A DNA stretch of 64,000 nucleotides from Gordonia crocea (GCF_009932435.1 NZ_BJOU01000001.1:620001-684000); one strand, 5' to 3'; numbered from the stretch's first letter, positions 1-10,585 are shown. A program made the numbers and translations. The notes: generated by a model from the letters alone, not told the origin.

Positions 1-647
1 AGAAGCATGTGAAGGCGGTCGCGGCCGCGGGCAACGTGGTCCTCACGCTGATCACCCACCGCCACCACGACCACATCGGTGCGATCGGCGCGCTCTACAA
101 GCGCACCGGCGCTCCGGTACGGGCCAAGCGCGAAGGATTGTGCCGCGACGCGAAGCCCCTCGTCGACCGGGAAGTCATCAAGGCGGCCGGGCTGCGGATC
201 ACCGTGCTCGCGACGCCCGGGCACACCGGGGACTCGGTGAGCTTCCTGGTGGAGTGCGAGGGCAAGCGCGCGATCCTCACCGGGGACACGATCCTCGGCT
301 CGGGCACGACCGTGCTCGACCCCCGCGACGGCGGGCTGCGCGATTACCTCAATTCGGTGAACCGGCTCATCGTCGAGGGCAGCGGGCCGATGGAGTCGGC
401 GACCGCACTTCTGCCCGGGCACGGACCCGACCATCCCGATCTGGTGCCGGTGGCGCGCTTCTACAAGCAGCACCGCGAAGAGCGCATCGACCAGATCCGG
501 GCGGTGCTGGACTCGATGGGGGTCAAGCCCGCCGAGGTCAAACCGATGAAGGTCGTCCGCAAGGTGTATGCCGACGTCGACAAGAAGCTGTGGCCGGCCG
601 CGCGCATGTCGGTCAAGGCGCAGCTGGAGTTCCTGCGCGAGGAGTGA
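1..647 (+). CDS. Metallo-beta-lactamase fold hydrolase, 3' part
   Basis: C-terminal part of a metallo-beta-lactamase superfamily hydrolase; the reading frame is open to the left edge, so the N-terminus lies outside the window. The zinc motif HRHHDH is seen near the start, followed by GHTGDS, LTGDTILG and PGHGPDH, which supply the further histidine and aspartate ligands. The C-terminal 70 residues look like the helical domain of lactamase-like proteins of the LACTB2/glyoxalase-II-like group. In M. tuberculosis the equivalent neighbour of crp is Rv3677c (recalled synteny). Substrate unknown. The gene converges on crp with only 6 bp between the stop codons. Confidence 0.85.
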   Translation, partial: KHVKAVAAAGNVVLTLITHRHHDHIGAIGALYKRTGAPVRAKREGLCRDAKPLVDREVIKAAGLRITVLATPGHTGDSVSFLVECEGKRAILTGDTILGSGTTVLDPRDGGLRDYLNSVNRLIVEGSGPMESATALLPGHGPDHPDLVPVARFYKQHREERIDQIRAVLDSMGVKPAEVKPMKVVRKVYADVDKKLWPAARMSVKAQLEFLREE

Positions 648-653
648 GTCCGG

Positions 654-1328
654 TCAGCGGGCGCGGCGTGCGAGGCGCTCGGAGTCCGCGATCAGGACGC
701 TCTTGCCCTCCAGGCGCAGCCAGCCGCGCTGGGCGAAGTCGGCCAGCGCCTTGTTGACGGTCTCGCGCGAGGCGCCGACGAGCTGGGCGATCTCTTCCTG
801 GGTGAGGTCGTGGGTCACGCGCAGCGACCCGTTCTCCTGCGTCCCGAAACGCTGGGCGAGCTGCAGCAGCTGCTTGGCGACACGGCCGGGGACGTCGGTG
901 AAGATGAGGTCGGCCAGGTTGTTGTTGGTGCGGCGCAGGCGGCGGGCCAACACGCGCAGCAGCTGCTCGGCGATCTCCGGGCGGTCCTTGATCCAGGCCT
1001 TGAGTGCGTCGCGGTCCATCGAGACCGCCTTCACCTCGGTGACGGTCGTCGCCGACGAGGTGCGGGGTCCGGGGTCGAAGATGGAGAGTTCGCCGAACAT
1101 GTCCGACGGGCCCATGATCGTCAGCAGGTTCTCACGGCCGTCGGGGGAGCGGCGGCCGAGCTTCACCTTGCCCGATTGGATGATGTAGAGCCGGTCGCCG
1201 GGCTCGCCCTCGTGGAAGATCACGTGGCCGCGCGGGAATTCGACGGGTTGCAGCTGCTGAGTCAGCGCCGCGACCGCGCTGGGCTCGACACCCTGGAAAA
1301 TGCCGGCCCGGGCCAGAACCTCGTCCAC
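654..1328 (-). CDS. crp: CRP/FNR-family cAMP-responsive regulator
   Basis: Global transcription factor of 224 residues, the same length as mycobacterial Crp (Rv3676), to which it looks nearly identical. The N-terminal cyclic-nucleotide domain carries PGDRLYII and the phosphate-binding cassette [16 protein letters not shown]. The C-terminal winged helix has [19 protein letters not shown] as recognition region. Family members bind TGTGAN6TCACA. The GTG at 1328 is chosen because an AGAGAGG ribosome site sits just upstream and the length then matches the family; a longer frame starts at 1385. Transcribed away from nth. A membrane adenylate cyclase that could supply cAMP is encoded at 32816-34417. 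Confidence 0.95.
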   Translation of the reverse strand: MDEVLARAGIFQGVEPSAVAALTQQLQPVEFPRGHVIFHEGEPGDRLYIIQSGKVKLGRRSPDGRENLLTIMGPSDMFGELSIFDPGPRTSSATTVTEVKAVSMDRDALKAWIKDRPEIAEQLLRVLARRLRRTNNNLADLIFTDVPGRVAKQLLQLAQRFGTQENGSLRVTHDLTQEEIAQLVGASRETVNKALADFAQRGWLRLEGKSVLIADSERLARRAR

Positions 1329-1361
1329 AATCAACCTCTCTCCACTTACCTTCTCAACCCT

Positions 1362-1377
1362 TGGGGGATGTCCCCCA
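1362..1377. promoter_or_regulatory. Perfect inverted repeat upstream of crp
   Basis: TGGGGGA-TG-TCCCCCA is a perfect 7-2-7 palindrome, 34 bp upstream of the crp GTG. It is either a regulator site or an RNA hairpin in the leader. It does not match the Crp consensus TGTGAN6TCACA, so simple autoregulation through this element is not indicated. Confidence 0.4.
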
Positions 1378-1448
1378 TTCATCAAGCCACAAGGCTACTG
1401 GAAAGACGTGGGGAATTGTTGGATGGGTCACGTTTGGCGCGAGCTTTT

Positions 1449-1682
1449 TCAGCTGGCGCGACGCCTGCCCTCGGCGGGCGACTCCACGGTGGTCGGCAGG
1501 ACGGACACCTCGGCGACGCCGGGCGGGTCCGACTCGACGGAGCGGGTGTTGCTCAACATCGAGTCCACTTGGTCGGGGCTGACGGCACTGGAGCCGCGCA
1601 CCGCCAGATTCTCCAACTTCTCCATGGCGAGGGCGACGAGCATCAGACCCAGAGGAAAGAGGATGGCCGCCAGTCCTTGCAT
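1449..1682 (-). CDS. Small single-pass membrane protein
   Basis: A 77-residue protein whose first 20 residues form one hydrophobic segment (LAAILFPLGLMLVALAM) followed by a polar tail rich in Ser, Val and Glu. Position between crp and nth corresponds to Rv3675, a small membrane protein of unknown function (recalled). No catalytic motif is visible. It is the only frame here with a sensible membrane-anchor architecture, but it is short and another start cannot be excluded. Function unknown. Confidence 0.6.
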   Translation of the reverse strand: MQGLAAILFPLGLMLVALAMEKLENLAVRGSSAVSPDQVDSMLSNTRSVESDPPGVAEVSVLPTTVESPAEGRRRAS

Positions 1683-1788
1683 GCCGACCAGTAAACAACA
1701 GTTCGCGTGAACCCTCTAGGAAACGGCGGGGGTCGTCACAGCATCGTTACCGGTGGGGCGGGATGGCCACAGTGGAGTGAGAAGTCAG

Positions 1789-1794
1789 TAACCT
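1789..1794 (+). promoter_or_regulatory. -10 element of leaderless nth promoter
   Basis: TAACCT lies 6 bp upstream of the GTG at 1801, the spacing expected for a leaderless transcript starting at the initiation codon. No ribosome site is visible. Confidence 0.5.
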
Positions 1795-1800
1795 GGATTG

Positions 1801-2544
1801 GTGGGCAAGTCACGCGAACCCGAAACGCACCTGGCGCTGGTGCGCCGTGCGCGGCGGATCAACCGATCGCTGGCGGTGGCGTTTCCCCACGTCTACTGCG
1901 AGCTGGATTTCACCAATCCGCTCGAGTTGTCGGTGGCGACGATCCTGTCGGCGCAGTGCACCGACGTGCGGGTGAACCAGACGACGCCGGCGTTGTTCGC
2001 CCGGTACCGGACCGCCGCAGACTATGCGGGCGCCAACCGCGCCGAGTTGGAGGAGCTCATCCGCCCGACCGGCTTCTACCGGAACAAGACGAATTCGCTC
2101 ATCGGCCTCGGCCAGGCCCTCGTCGAACGGTTCGACGGGGAAGTGCCGCACACCTTGGCAGAACTGGTCACCCTCCCCGGATTCGGCCGCAAGACGGCCA
2201 ACGTCGTCCTGGGCAACGCGTTCGGCGTCCCAGGCCTCACCGTCGACACCCATTTCGGCCGCCTGGTGCGCCGGTGGGGGCTGACCACCGAGACCGACCC
2301 GGTGAAGGTGGAGCGGGTGATCGGCGAGCTCATCGAGCGCCGGGAGTGGACCGACTACTCGCACCGGGTCATCTTTCACGGCCGCCGGGTGTGTCATGCC
2401 CGCAAACCCGCGTGCGGGGTGTGCATCGTCGCCCGCGACTGCCCGTCCTACGGCGAGGGGCCGGTGGAGAAGGAAGTGGCCGCCAAGCTGGTGAAGGGTC
2501 CGGAGACCGAACACATCCTCGCACTCGCCGGGCTGGCGTCGTGA
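1801..2544 (+). CDS. nth: Endonuclease III
   Basis: Base-excision repair DNA glycosylase/AP lyase acting on oxidised pyrimidines, 247 residues. The helix-hairpin-helix [13 protein letters not shown] carries the catalytic lysine, and VDTHFGR carries the catalytic aspartate. The C-terminal 4Fe-4S cluster signature C-x6-C-x2-C-x5-C is intact ([17 protein letters not shown]). The GTG at 1801 is preferred because a TAACCT -10 box lies 6 bp upstream; a TTG at 1798 is possible. The stop overlaps the start of the thioredoxin-like gene (GTGA), so nth heads a four-gene coupled operon ending with marP. Confidence 0.95.
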   Translation: MGKSREPETHLALVRRARRINRSLAVAFPHVYCELDFTNPLELSVATILSAQCTDVRVNQTTPALFARYRTAADYAGANRAELEELIRPTGFYRNKTNSLIGLGQALVERFDGEVPHTLAELVTLPGFGRKTANVVLGNAFGVPGLTVDTHFGRLVRRWGLTTETDPVKVERVIGELIERREWTDYSHRVIFHGRRVCHARKPACGVCIVARDCPSYGEGPVEKEVAAKLVKGPETEHILALAGLAS

Positions 2545-3224
2545 AGGACACCACCCGGGAGGCGCTGCGCGCGCCGGTCTTCCGGTGGACCATCGTGTTC
2601 GGGGTCGCCGTGATTGCGGTGGTGGTGGCGATCTGGCCGCGGTCGACGGTCCCCGACAATCCGCTGTCCGATCCGAGTGCGTCCCCGCGGCCGCTGCCCT
2701 CCTCGACGCCCGATGCCGCCGAACTCGCCGCGGCGCGCACCCGTGCCGCGCTGGCGCCGTGCCCGACGCCGACCGCGCCGGTCGGACCGCGGTCGGTGCT
2801 GGCCGGGGTCACCGTCACCTGTCTTGCCGACGGCCGGCCGATCGACATCGGTGCGGCAACGGCCGGCAAGCCGCTGATTGTGAACGTGTGGGCGACCTGG
2901 TGCGGTCCGTGCCGCGCGGAGCTGCCGGTGTTCGGCGACTTCGCCGCGCGGCTGGGCGAGCGGGCCACCGTCCTCGCCGTCCACGACGACCAGGGCGCCG
3001 ACGAACTCCTCGCGCTGCGACTGCTGACCGAGATCGACGTCCACCTGCCGACCGTGCTGGACACCACCGGTGCCATGGCTAAGGCGCTGCGGGTGCGCCC
3101 GGTCCTGCCGGCCACGGTGTTCGTGCGCGCCGACGGGACGATCGCCGCCGCGCCGATCCGGCTCTACCGGACCGTCGACGAGTTGGCCGCCGACACACAG
3201 AAATACTTGGGGGTGGCGTCATGA
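2541..3224 (+). CDS. Membrane-anchored thioredoxin-like protein (TlpA/ResA type)
   Basis: Thiol-disulfide oxidoreductase of 227 residues facing the cell exterior. One transmembrane segment near residues 16-34 ([16 protein letters not shown]) is followed by a Pro/Ser/Ala-rich linker and a TlpA/ResA-like thioredoxin fold. The active site is WCGPC within [17 protein letters not shown]. The cis-proline region appears as [10 protein letters not shown]. Counterpart of Rv3673c (recalled). The start GTG overlaps the nth stop and the stop overlaps the Nudix ATG, indicating translational coupling. A role in reducing exported protein disulfides is likely but the partner is unknown. Confidence 0.85.
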   Translation: MKDTTREALRAPVFRWTIVFGVAVIAVVVAIWPRSTVPDNPLSDPSASPRPLPSSTPDAAELAAARTRAALAPCPTPTAPVGPRSVLAGVTVTCLADGRPIDIGAATAGKPLIVNVWATWCGPCRAELPVFGDFAARLGERATVLAVHDDQGADELLALRLLTEIDVHLPTVLDTTGAMAKALRVRPVLPATVFVRADGTIAAAPIRLYRTVDELAADTQKYLGVAS

Positions 3225-4069
3225 GCGGCAACGGACTGCCGACGGGCCATCCGACCGGCCCCCTCGTCGACGAGGCGCAGATCCCGCCGTGGATGCGCAC
3301 CCTCACCGCCGATGTCGACCGGCTCACCGACATCGTCAACAGCCGCGGCGGGGACCGCGCGAAGATGGCGCGGATGATCAAGAACATCCGCAACCGACGG
3401 GCCGCGGCCGTGTTGGTCCTACTCTCCGGCAGCTTCGAGTCCTCCCCGTCGGCGCCCGGCGGCCTCCCCGACGACGCGGAGATCCTGCTCCTCGAGCGCG
3501 CCACCACGCTGCGCCAGCACAGCGGCCAGGTGGCCTTCCCCGGCGGCGCCCACGACGAGGGCGAGCCCTTCCCGGTGCGCACCGCGCTGCGCGAGGCGCA
3601 GGAGGAAACCGGACTCGAGCCCGACGGGGTGCGCGTCTTGGCGAACCTGCCGTCCTTCTCCACCCTGCCCAGCCCGTTCGAAGTCGTCCCCGTCCTGGGC
3701 TACTGGGAGACGCCGAGCCCGGTGCGTGCCGTTGATCCGGGGGAGACCGCGCGGGTGGCCCGGATCCGGGTCGCCGACCTGCTGGACCCGGCCAACCGGT
3801 TCCAGGTCCGGCGCAACTTCATGGGCGGGCGGATCTACCAGGGCCCGGCCTTCCAGGTGGACGGGCTGCTGGTGTGGGGGTTCACCGGCGGGCTCGTCGC
3901 CGCCATCAGCCACGCCAGCGGGTGGGACCTCCCGTGGGACACCGACGACGTGCGGCCCCTCGACGACGCGATCGCCGCGGCGAAATCGGAGCAGGACCAC
4001 GGCCTCCCGCTCGACCTGCCGTTCCCGCCGGATCTCAACGACTTCGACGCCGGTGGTGACCGGCGGTGA
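3221..4069 (+). CDS. Nudix hydrolase, CoA-pyrophosphatase-like
   Basis: A 282-residue Nudix hydrolase. The segment LRQHSGQVAFPGG followed by the Nudix helix RTALREAQEETGL resembles the CoA pyrophosphatase subgroup (NudL-like), which cleaves CoA to 3',5'-ADP and phosphopantetheine. Spacing between the first Glu and RE is one residue longer than canonical, as commonly seen in that subgroup. Residues 1-60 precede the Nudix fold. Both ends overlap neighbours by 4 bp (ATGA and GTGA). Counterpart of Rv3672c (recalled). Substrate is inferred from the family only. Confidence 0.85.
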   Translation: MSGNGLPTGHPTGPLVDEAQIPPWMRTLTADVDRLTDIVNSRGGDRAKMARMIKNIRNRRAAAVLVLLSGSFESSPSAPGGLPDDAEILLLERATTLRQHSGQVAFPGGAHDEGEPFPVRTALREAQEETGLEPDGVRVLANLPSFSTLPSPFEVVPVLGYWETPSPVRAVDPGETARVARIRVADLLDPANRFQVRRNFMGGRIYQGPAFQVDGLLVWGFTGGLVAAISHASGWDLPWDTDDVRPLDDAIAAAKSEQDHGLPLDLPFPPDLNDFDAGGDRR

Positions 4070-5262
4070 CCGCCGGGTTGGTCATCGACATCGTCGTCTT
4101 GGTGGTGGTCGTGGTGGCCGCGGTGTCGGGATACCGGCAGGGGATGCTCGCCTCGGCGATGTCGCTGGTCGGTCTGGTCGTCGGCGCGGTGGCCGGCATC
4201 CTCGTCGCCCCGCGCGTCATCTCCGGGATCACCGACCCGCAAGTGCGGATGATCGTCGGGATCGCCGTGCTCGTCGGGTTGGTGGTGATCGGCGAAATCG
4301 CCGGAATGGTCATCGGCCGCTCGTTGCGCGAGCGGCTCCGCTCGACGCCGGTACGCGTGCTCGACAGCATCGTCGGGATGGTGCTGCAGGCATTGGCGGT
4401 GATCGTCGCCGCGTGGCTGCTCGCCACCCCGATCCGGGACTCGTCCTTGTCGGCGGCGGCCGACGCGGTGGAGGATTCGCGGGTGTTGACGACGGTCGGC
4501 GACCTAGCGCCCTCGTGGCTGCGCGGGGTGCCCGACCAGTTCCGCACCCTGCTCAACGAGTCGGGGCTCCCCGATGCGATCGGGCCCTACGGTCGCGCCA
4601 CCATCACCCCGGTCGACCCGCCCAACCCGCAGTTGTCCCGGGTTCCCGCCGTCACGCAGACGCGCGGTTCGGTGGTCAAGATCCGCGGCGAGGCGCCCGC
4701 GTGCCAACGGGCGCTGGAGGGCAGCGGCTTTGTCTTCGCCCCCGAGCGCGTCATGACCAATGCCCACGTGCTGGCCGGGACCACCACGCTGACCGTGCGC
4801 GCCGGTTCGGCCGTCCTGCCGGCCCGCGTCGTGCACTTCGACCCGCGTACCGACGTCGCCGTACTCGACGTCCCCGGCCTCGACGCGCAGCCGCTGCGGT
4901 TCGTCGACCGACCCCTGTCCACCGGCGCCGACGCGATCGGACTGGGCTACCCCGAGGACGGGCCGTTCCGGGCGACGCCGCTGCGGGTCCGCGGCCGGAT
5001 CAACCTCGCCTCGCCCGACATCTACGGCGGCACGCCGAGCCGGCGCGAGGCCTACACCGTGCGCGGACAGATCCTCCCGGGCAACTCCGGCGGACCGCTG
5101 ATCACCCCCGAGGGCGAGGTGGCCGGAATGATCTTCGGCGCCAGCGACAAAGCCTCCGACGAGACGGGCTTCGCACTCACCGCGGCCCAGTTGCGCGACC
5201 ACGTCGCGCGCGGCGGCGACGCCGAGTCCGCCGTCGGCACCGGTTCCTGCGTCGCGAGTTGA
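4066..5262 (+). CDS. marP: MarP-like membrane serine protease
   Basis: A 398-residue polytopic protease. The first ~120 residues contain four hydrophobic segments of the CvpA-like type (for example VIDIVVLVVVVVAAVSGY). The periplasmic chymotrypsin-like domain has the catalytic triad in MTNAHVLAG (His), RTDVAVLDV (Asp) and PGNSGGPL (Ser). In M. tuberculosis MarP (Rv3671c) supports acid resistance and processes the peptidoglycan hydrolase RipA. Two cysteines, one before the protease core and one near the C-terminus, could form the redox disulfide known from MarP. GTG start overlapping the Nudix stop; last gene of the nth operon and convergent with the next hydrolase. Confidence 0.92.
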   Translation: MTAGLVIDIVVLVVVVVAAVSGYRQGMLASAMSLVGLVVGAVAGILVAPRVISGITDPQVRMIVGIAVLVGLVVIGEIAGMVIGRSLRERLRSTPVRVLDSIVGMVLQALAVIVAAWLLATPIRDSSLSAAADAVEDSRVLTTVGDLAPSWLRGVPDQFRTLLNESGLPDAIGPYGRATITPVDPPNPQLSRVPAVTQTRGSVVKIRGEAPACQRALEGSGFVFAPERVMTNAHVLAGTTTLTVRAGSAVLPARVVHFDPRTDVAVLDVPGLDAQPLRFVDRPLSTGADAIGLGYPEDGPFRATPLRVRGRINLASPDIYGGTPSRREAYTVRGQILPGNSGGPLITPEGEVAGMIFGASDKASDETGFALTAAQLRDHVARGGDAESAVGTGSCVAS

Positions 5263-5287
5263 GCGGGACGGACCGTCGGGGATCGGG

Positions 5288-6226
5288 TCAGGCGTCGGCA
5301 GCCAACCAGTCGAGCAGGAGCGCGGTGGTCCGCTCCGGCTGCTCCTCGTGGACGAAATGGCCGGCGCCGGGCACGTCGCGGTAGTCGAAGCGAGGGGCCC
5401 ACTCCCGGCTCGCGGTCATCGTCGGCTCGGCGATGTAGGTGTCGTCGCGACCCCGCAGGGCCAGTACCGGCACGCCGACCGGCTTGTCCATCAACTCCAT
5501 GAAGCGCGCCCCGTCCGGGCGGAACTGCGACCGGTAGGCCCAGCGCTGGTACTCCAGCGTGCAGTGGGCGACGCCGGGGATCTGCACCGCCTGGCGGTTG
5601 AGGCCCAGCGCCTCGTCGAAGTCGCGCGACTCCCGCCAGCGCGCGCCGGCGCGTTGGCGGAAGTAGTCGACGAGGAAGGCGCCGTCGTTGCGGGTCAGCG
5701 TCCGCTCGCCGAACCGGGGCAACTGTTTGTAGAGGAAGCCGCCGAGGAAGGCGTCGCGCTGACGGCGGTCGCGCAGAACCGCGGACCGCAGTGCGCGCGG
5801 GTGGGGGGAGGCCAGCACGGCGATCCGCGACACGACGCGGGGGTGCAGCGTGGCGGTTCCCCAGCACACCAATCCGCCGTCGGCGTGGCCGATCAAGGTC
5901 GCGCTGGAGTGGCCCAGGGACCGGATCAGGCCGTTGGTGTCACCGGCCAGGGTCCACCCGTCGTAGCCGCGCGGCGGCTTGTCGGAGTCGCCGTAGCCGC
6001 GCAGGTCGACCGCCACCGCGCGGTAGCCGGCCTGTGCCAGGGCGGTCAGCTGGTGGCGCCACGAGTACCAGAACTCCCCGAAGCCGTGCAGCATGAGCAC
6101 CAGCGGTCGGTCGGCGGGTACGCCGACATCGGATTCCACCGCGTGGAAGCGCAGTCCGTTCGCGCGGACGTCGAGGTGACGCCACGGTCCCTCAAGCCGG
6201 ACGATGGAGGGATCGGGGGGTGCCAC
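5288..6226 (-). CDS. Alpha/beta hydrolase, epoxide-hydrolase-like
   Basis: A 312-residue alpha/beta hydrolase matching the EphE position (Rv3670, recalled). The oxyanion motif is LHGFGEFWYSW, the nucleophile elbow GHADGG has Asp where lipases have Ser, and the catalytic His is in GAGHFVHEE. An Asp nucleophile indicates the epoxide hydrolase or dehalogenase branch. LRGYGDSDKP is the typical following loop. It starts 12 bp after the holin-like gene, with which it is probably co-transcribed. Physiological substrate unknown. Confidence 0.85.
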   Translation of the reverse strand: MAPPDPSIVRLEGPWRHLDVRANGLRFHAVESDVGVPADRPLVLMLHGFGEFWYSWRHQLTALAQAGYRAVAVDLRGYGDSDKPPRGYDGWTLAGDTNGLIRSLGHSSATLIGHADGGLVCWGTATLHPRVVSRIAVLASPHPRALRSAVLRDRRQRDAFLGGFLYKQLPRFGERTLTRNDGAFLVDYFRQRAGARWRESRDFDEALGLNRQAVQIPGVAHCTLEYQRWAYRSQFRPDGARFMELMDKPVGVPVLALRGRDDTYIAEPTMTASREWAPRFDYRDVPGAGHFVHEEQPERTTALLLDWLAADA

Positions 6227-6238
6227 GTCCCTGTGCCG

Positions 6239-6766
6239 TCAGCGGCCGGCGACCGGTGGCAGCTGCGGGTGCTCGCTGCCGATCGGATCCAGCTGTTGCT
6301 GGCCCGGCAAGACGGTCTTGAGCGAGGTGACCGACTCGATCGTCTTACTCGGCGCCCGCATGCGCCGGAACACCACGTAGCCGAGTACGGCCGCGGCGAT
6401 CGTGATGAACAGCAGGAGCAGGAAGACGATGCCGAACGCCGCCCAGGCGGGCAGCCAGATCATCAGCAGCGCGCCGAGGAAGATGAAGAAGAACAGGCTG
6501 GTGTACAGCAGCATCACACCCGCGACCGCGAGCAACCCGGTACCCGCGCCGGCCTTCTTCGCCTCTTGGGTGAGTTCGGCCTTCGCCAGGGCGATCTCGC
6601 CGCGGAACAGGGTCGACACCTGTGAGGTGGCGTCCTTGACGAGGTTGCCGATGGTCGGCTCGCCGTGCGAACCGTTGTTGGCATCCTGCAGCGGGATCGC
6701 CGGAACCGGCCCGGTCGGCCCGGGAGCCGAGTGTGCCGATCGGGTGCGCTGACTTCTGCGGGTCAC
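6239..6766 (-). CDS. Phage-holin-like (DUF1469) membrane protein
   Basis: A 175-residue protein with an amphipathic region (LVKDATSQVSTLFRGEI), then two strong membrane segments around residues 80-105 and 110-135, then a basic C-terminal tail. This architecture is that of the actinobacterial phage holin superfamily III (PF07332), which are chromosomal membrane proteins and not part of a prophage. Counterpart of Rv3669 (recalled). GTG start with a perfect GGAGG 7 bp upstream. No phage genes are nearby. Precise role unknown. Confidence 0.75.
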   Translation of the reverse strand: MTRRSQRTRSAHSAPGPTGPVPAIPLQDANNGSHGEPTIGNLVKDATSQVSTLFRGEIALAKAELTQEAKKAGAGTGLLAVAGVMLLYTSLFFFIFLGALLMIWLPAWAAFGIVFLLLLFITIAAAVLGYVVFRRMRAPSKTIESVTSLKTVLPGQQQLDPIGSEHPQLPPVAGR

Positions 6767-6830
6767 GTAGTCCTCCGATGATCGGTGTCCGGGGCCCTAT
6801 GTTGCCATGCTGGGCTCATAGAGTGGAGAC

Positions 6831-8768
<1,938 letters not shown>

Positions 8769-8771
8769 GGG

Positions 8772-8787
8772 TGTGAGCCTAGTCATG
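8772..8787 (-). promoter_or_regulatory. Candidate acs promoter with partial Crp-like site
   Basis: On the minus strand TAGGCT (8776-8781) sits 7 bp before the acs ATG. The plus strand across it reads TGTGA-GCCTAG-TCATG, matching 8 of 10 positions of the Crp consensus. The site would overlap the -10 box and so favour repression, but the right half is weak. Confidence 0.3.
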
Positions 8788-8880
8788 TGAGCGGCGATAC
8801 ACATCGGTTGCCGTCGAGATAGGCGCCACACTGCAACGCGGATGCAACGCGCGCAGACCGGGTGGGCTGCGCACCGGCGG

Positions 8881-9688
8881 TTACGGGGCGAAGTGCGCCA
8901 GGGTGATCGAGGGTCGCAGGTTGCGCAGCGGTCGCCAATTCGACGACGCGCGCAGAAGCGGGTTGGCCCACACGCCGCGACCCGTCGGGAGCATGACGTC
9001 GTCGACGCGGGTGATGCCGGTGATGCGTTCGGGGATCCGCGCCGCGGCGTCGACGGTCAGCGAGAAGGGCATCGGCGGCGCCTCGTACCGGTCGGTGAGC
9101 TTGAGGCCGGAGAGCGTTTTGCGGGAGAACCAGCCGGGAATCGAGTCGAACAGCAGTGAGCCGCCGGGGAACCGCGCGGCCAGATCGCCGATCAGTGACC
9201 AGACCTCCTCGGGTTCGAAGTACATGAACAGGCCTTCGGCGATGATCAGCACGGGTTGGGCGTCGGGGACCCAGTCGAACCAGGACCGGTCCAGCGCCGA
9301 CACCGGGCATTCGACGATCTGGTCGTCGGCGGGTAGCAGTTGGCGGCGCACCCCGATGACCGGTTCCAGGTCGACGCTGACCCAGCACCGTCGGGTCGCC
9401 GAGCCGCCAGAAACTGGTCTGCAACCCCTCGCCGAGGTTGACCACCGCGGCGCCCGGGTGGGCGGCGAGGTGGCGGCGCGCGGTGTCGTCGGCGACGAGG
9501 GCGCGCAGCGGGTGCGTCTGGCTGGGTTTGCCGAACTTGTCGTAGTCGTAGTCGATGGTGTCGAAGAGTTCGACGGCGAGCGGGTCGTCGAGGAAGGTGT
9601 CGGGGCGCCGGGCCTCGACCGCCCGGTTGCGCAGGGTCCACAGGGTGGTGGCCGAGACTCCCTGCAGGGTGTTGCCGTCGACTGTCAT
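8881..9688 (-). pseudogene. SAM-dependent methyltransferase (LCM-like), frameshifted
   Basis: The gene starts at 9688 (GGGAG ribosome site) and encodes the N-terminal half of a leucine-carboxyl-methyltransferase-like (PPM1/YktD-type) protein. It includes TLWTLRNRAVEARRP, the SAM loop VVNLGEGLQTSFWRL, and then DPTVL. At about 9385 the family reading continues in another frame (WVSVDLEPVIGVRRQLLP, then IIAEGLFMYFEP) to the stop at 8881. Both halves are well conserved in style. The sequence GTGCTGGGTC would read in frame as GTGCGGTGGGTC, so a 2-nt loss explains the break. Either a recent pseudogene or a sequencing error. Intact length would be about 269 residues. Confidence 0.75.
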
Positions 9689-9769
9689 GGAATGCTCCCA
9701 ACGGAAAGCGGCTGATGAGGCCACCCTAACTTGGATGGGTGTGGGGTGGAAGGTCGTACCCTGAAGGCC

Positions 9770-10534
9770 ATGTCCGACCATCCGCTGGCCCCGCTGGTCG
9801 AGTTGCCCGGGGTCGCCGCCGCCGCCGATCGGGCGCGCGATGCGGTCGCCGCCGTCCACCGCCACCCGGCCAATCTGCGCGGCTGGCCGTCGACGGCGAT
9901 GGAGGCGTCTTGGCGGGGCGGCCGCTCGTCCGCGGCGATCGACGGCGGCAGCGTCGAACTGCGCCGCGACGGCGATTACGACGATCCACTGCTGGCGGGT
10001 GCGATGCGCGTCGCGCAGGCGCTCGACGGTGACTCGCTGGAGCAGCTGGTCGGCGTGTACCGACGCGCCCCCGCGCAGGCGCTGGCCCGGTTGCACGTGC
10101 TCGCCGCCGCGGATCTTGTCGAGAATCCCGACGATCTGGGCCGGCCGCGCAGCGGACCGGAGGTGTCGGCCCGACTGGACCTCCTCGGCCAGGTGATCAC
10201 CGCGGGCCCCAACGTGCCGGCTCCGATCGTCGCCGCGGTGGTCCACGGCGAGTTGCTCGCCCTCGCCCCGTTCGCCGAGGCCAACGGGATCGTGGCGCGC
10301 GGGGCGTCGCGGTTGGCCTGCGTCGCCACCGGTCTGGACCCGCACAACCTCGGGGTCCCCGAGGTCGGCTGGCTCAAACGCGTCGGCGAGTACCACCGGG
10401 CTGCCTCGCGCTTCGGGGAGGGGACGCCCGACGGCGTGGCCGAGTGGATCCTGCTCTGCTGTGCCGCCTTCGAGGCCGGTGCGGCCGAGGCGGCATCGAT
10501 CGCCGATGCGGCCCGCCCGCGCGCTTCGAAATAG
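9770..10534 (+). CDS. Degenerate Fic-like protein (Rv3662c family)
   Basis: A 254-residue all-helical soluble protein, conserved next to the HAD phosphatase in mycolic-acid actinomycetes (Rv3662c position, recalled). The stretch APFAEANGIVARG aligns by eye with the Fic motif HPFxxGNGR, but the catalytic His is Ala and the second Arg/Gly pattern is broken, so AMP transfer is unlikely. Other conserved-looking parts are SWRGGRSSAAIDGG and GLDPHNLGVPEVGW. The ATG at 9770 is chosen because GTACCCTGAAGG immediately precedes it. Function unknown; automatic annotations may call it oxidoreductase without basis. Confidence 0.6.
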   Translation: MSDHPLAPLVELPGVAAAADRARDAVAAVHRHPANLRGWPSTAMEASWRGGRSSAAIDGGSVELRRDGDYDDPLLAGAMRVAQALDGDSLEQLVGVYRRAPAQALARLHVLAAADLVENPDDLGRPRSGPEVSARLDLLGQVITAGPNVPAPIVAAVVHGELLALAPFAEANGIVARGASRLACVATGLDPHNLGVPEVGWLKRVGEYHRAASRFGEGTPDGVAEWILLCCAAFEAGAAEAASIADAARPRASK

Positions 10535-10543
10535 TCGGGCGGG

Positions 10544-10585
10544 GCGATCCAACAAAAGCGATCCACCTAAGGCGATCCAACAAAA
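10544..10585. repeat. Three tandem 14-bp repeats
   Basis: GCGATCC recurs at 10544, 10558 and 10572 with an exact 14-bp period. Units 1 and 3 are GCGATCCAACAAAA and unit 2 is GCGATCCACCTAAG. The array lies between the stop of the Fic-like gene and the 3' end of the Ms1-like RNA on the opposite strand; the last A-run becomes the U-tract of that RNA's terminator. Confidence 0.7.

Noticed and set aside
1707..2540. N-terminal extension of the thioredoxin-like frame across nth
   Set aside because: Out of frame with nth over its whole length and composed of Arg/Pro-rich translation; GTG at 2541 gives a normal anchored thioredoxin.
6239..6766. Prophage holin
   Set aside because: DUF1469 proteins are ordinary chromosomal membrane proteins in actinomycetes; no lysin or phage structural genes are nearby.
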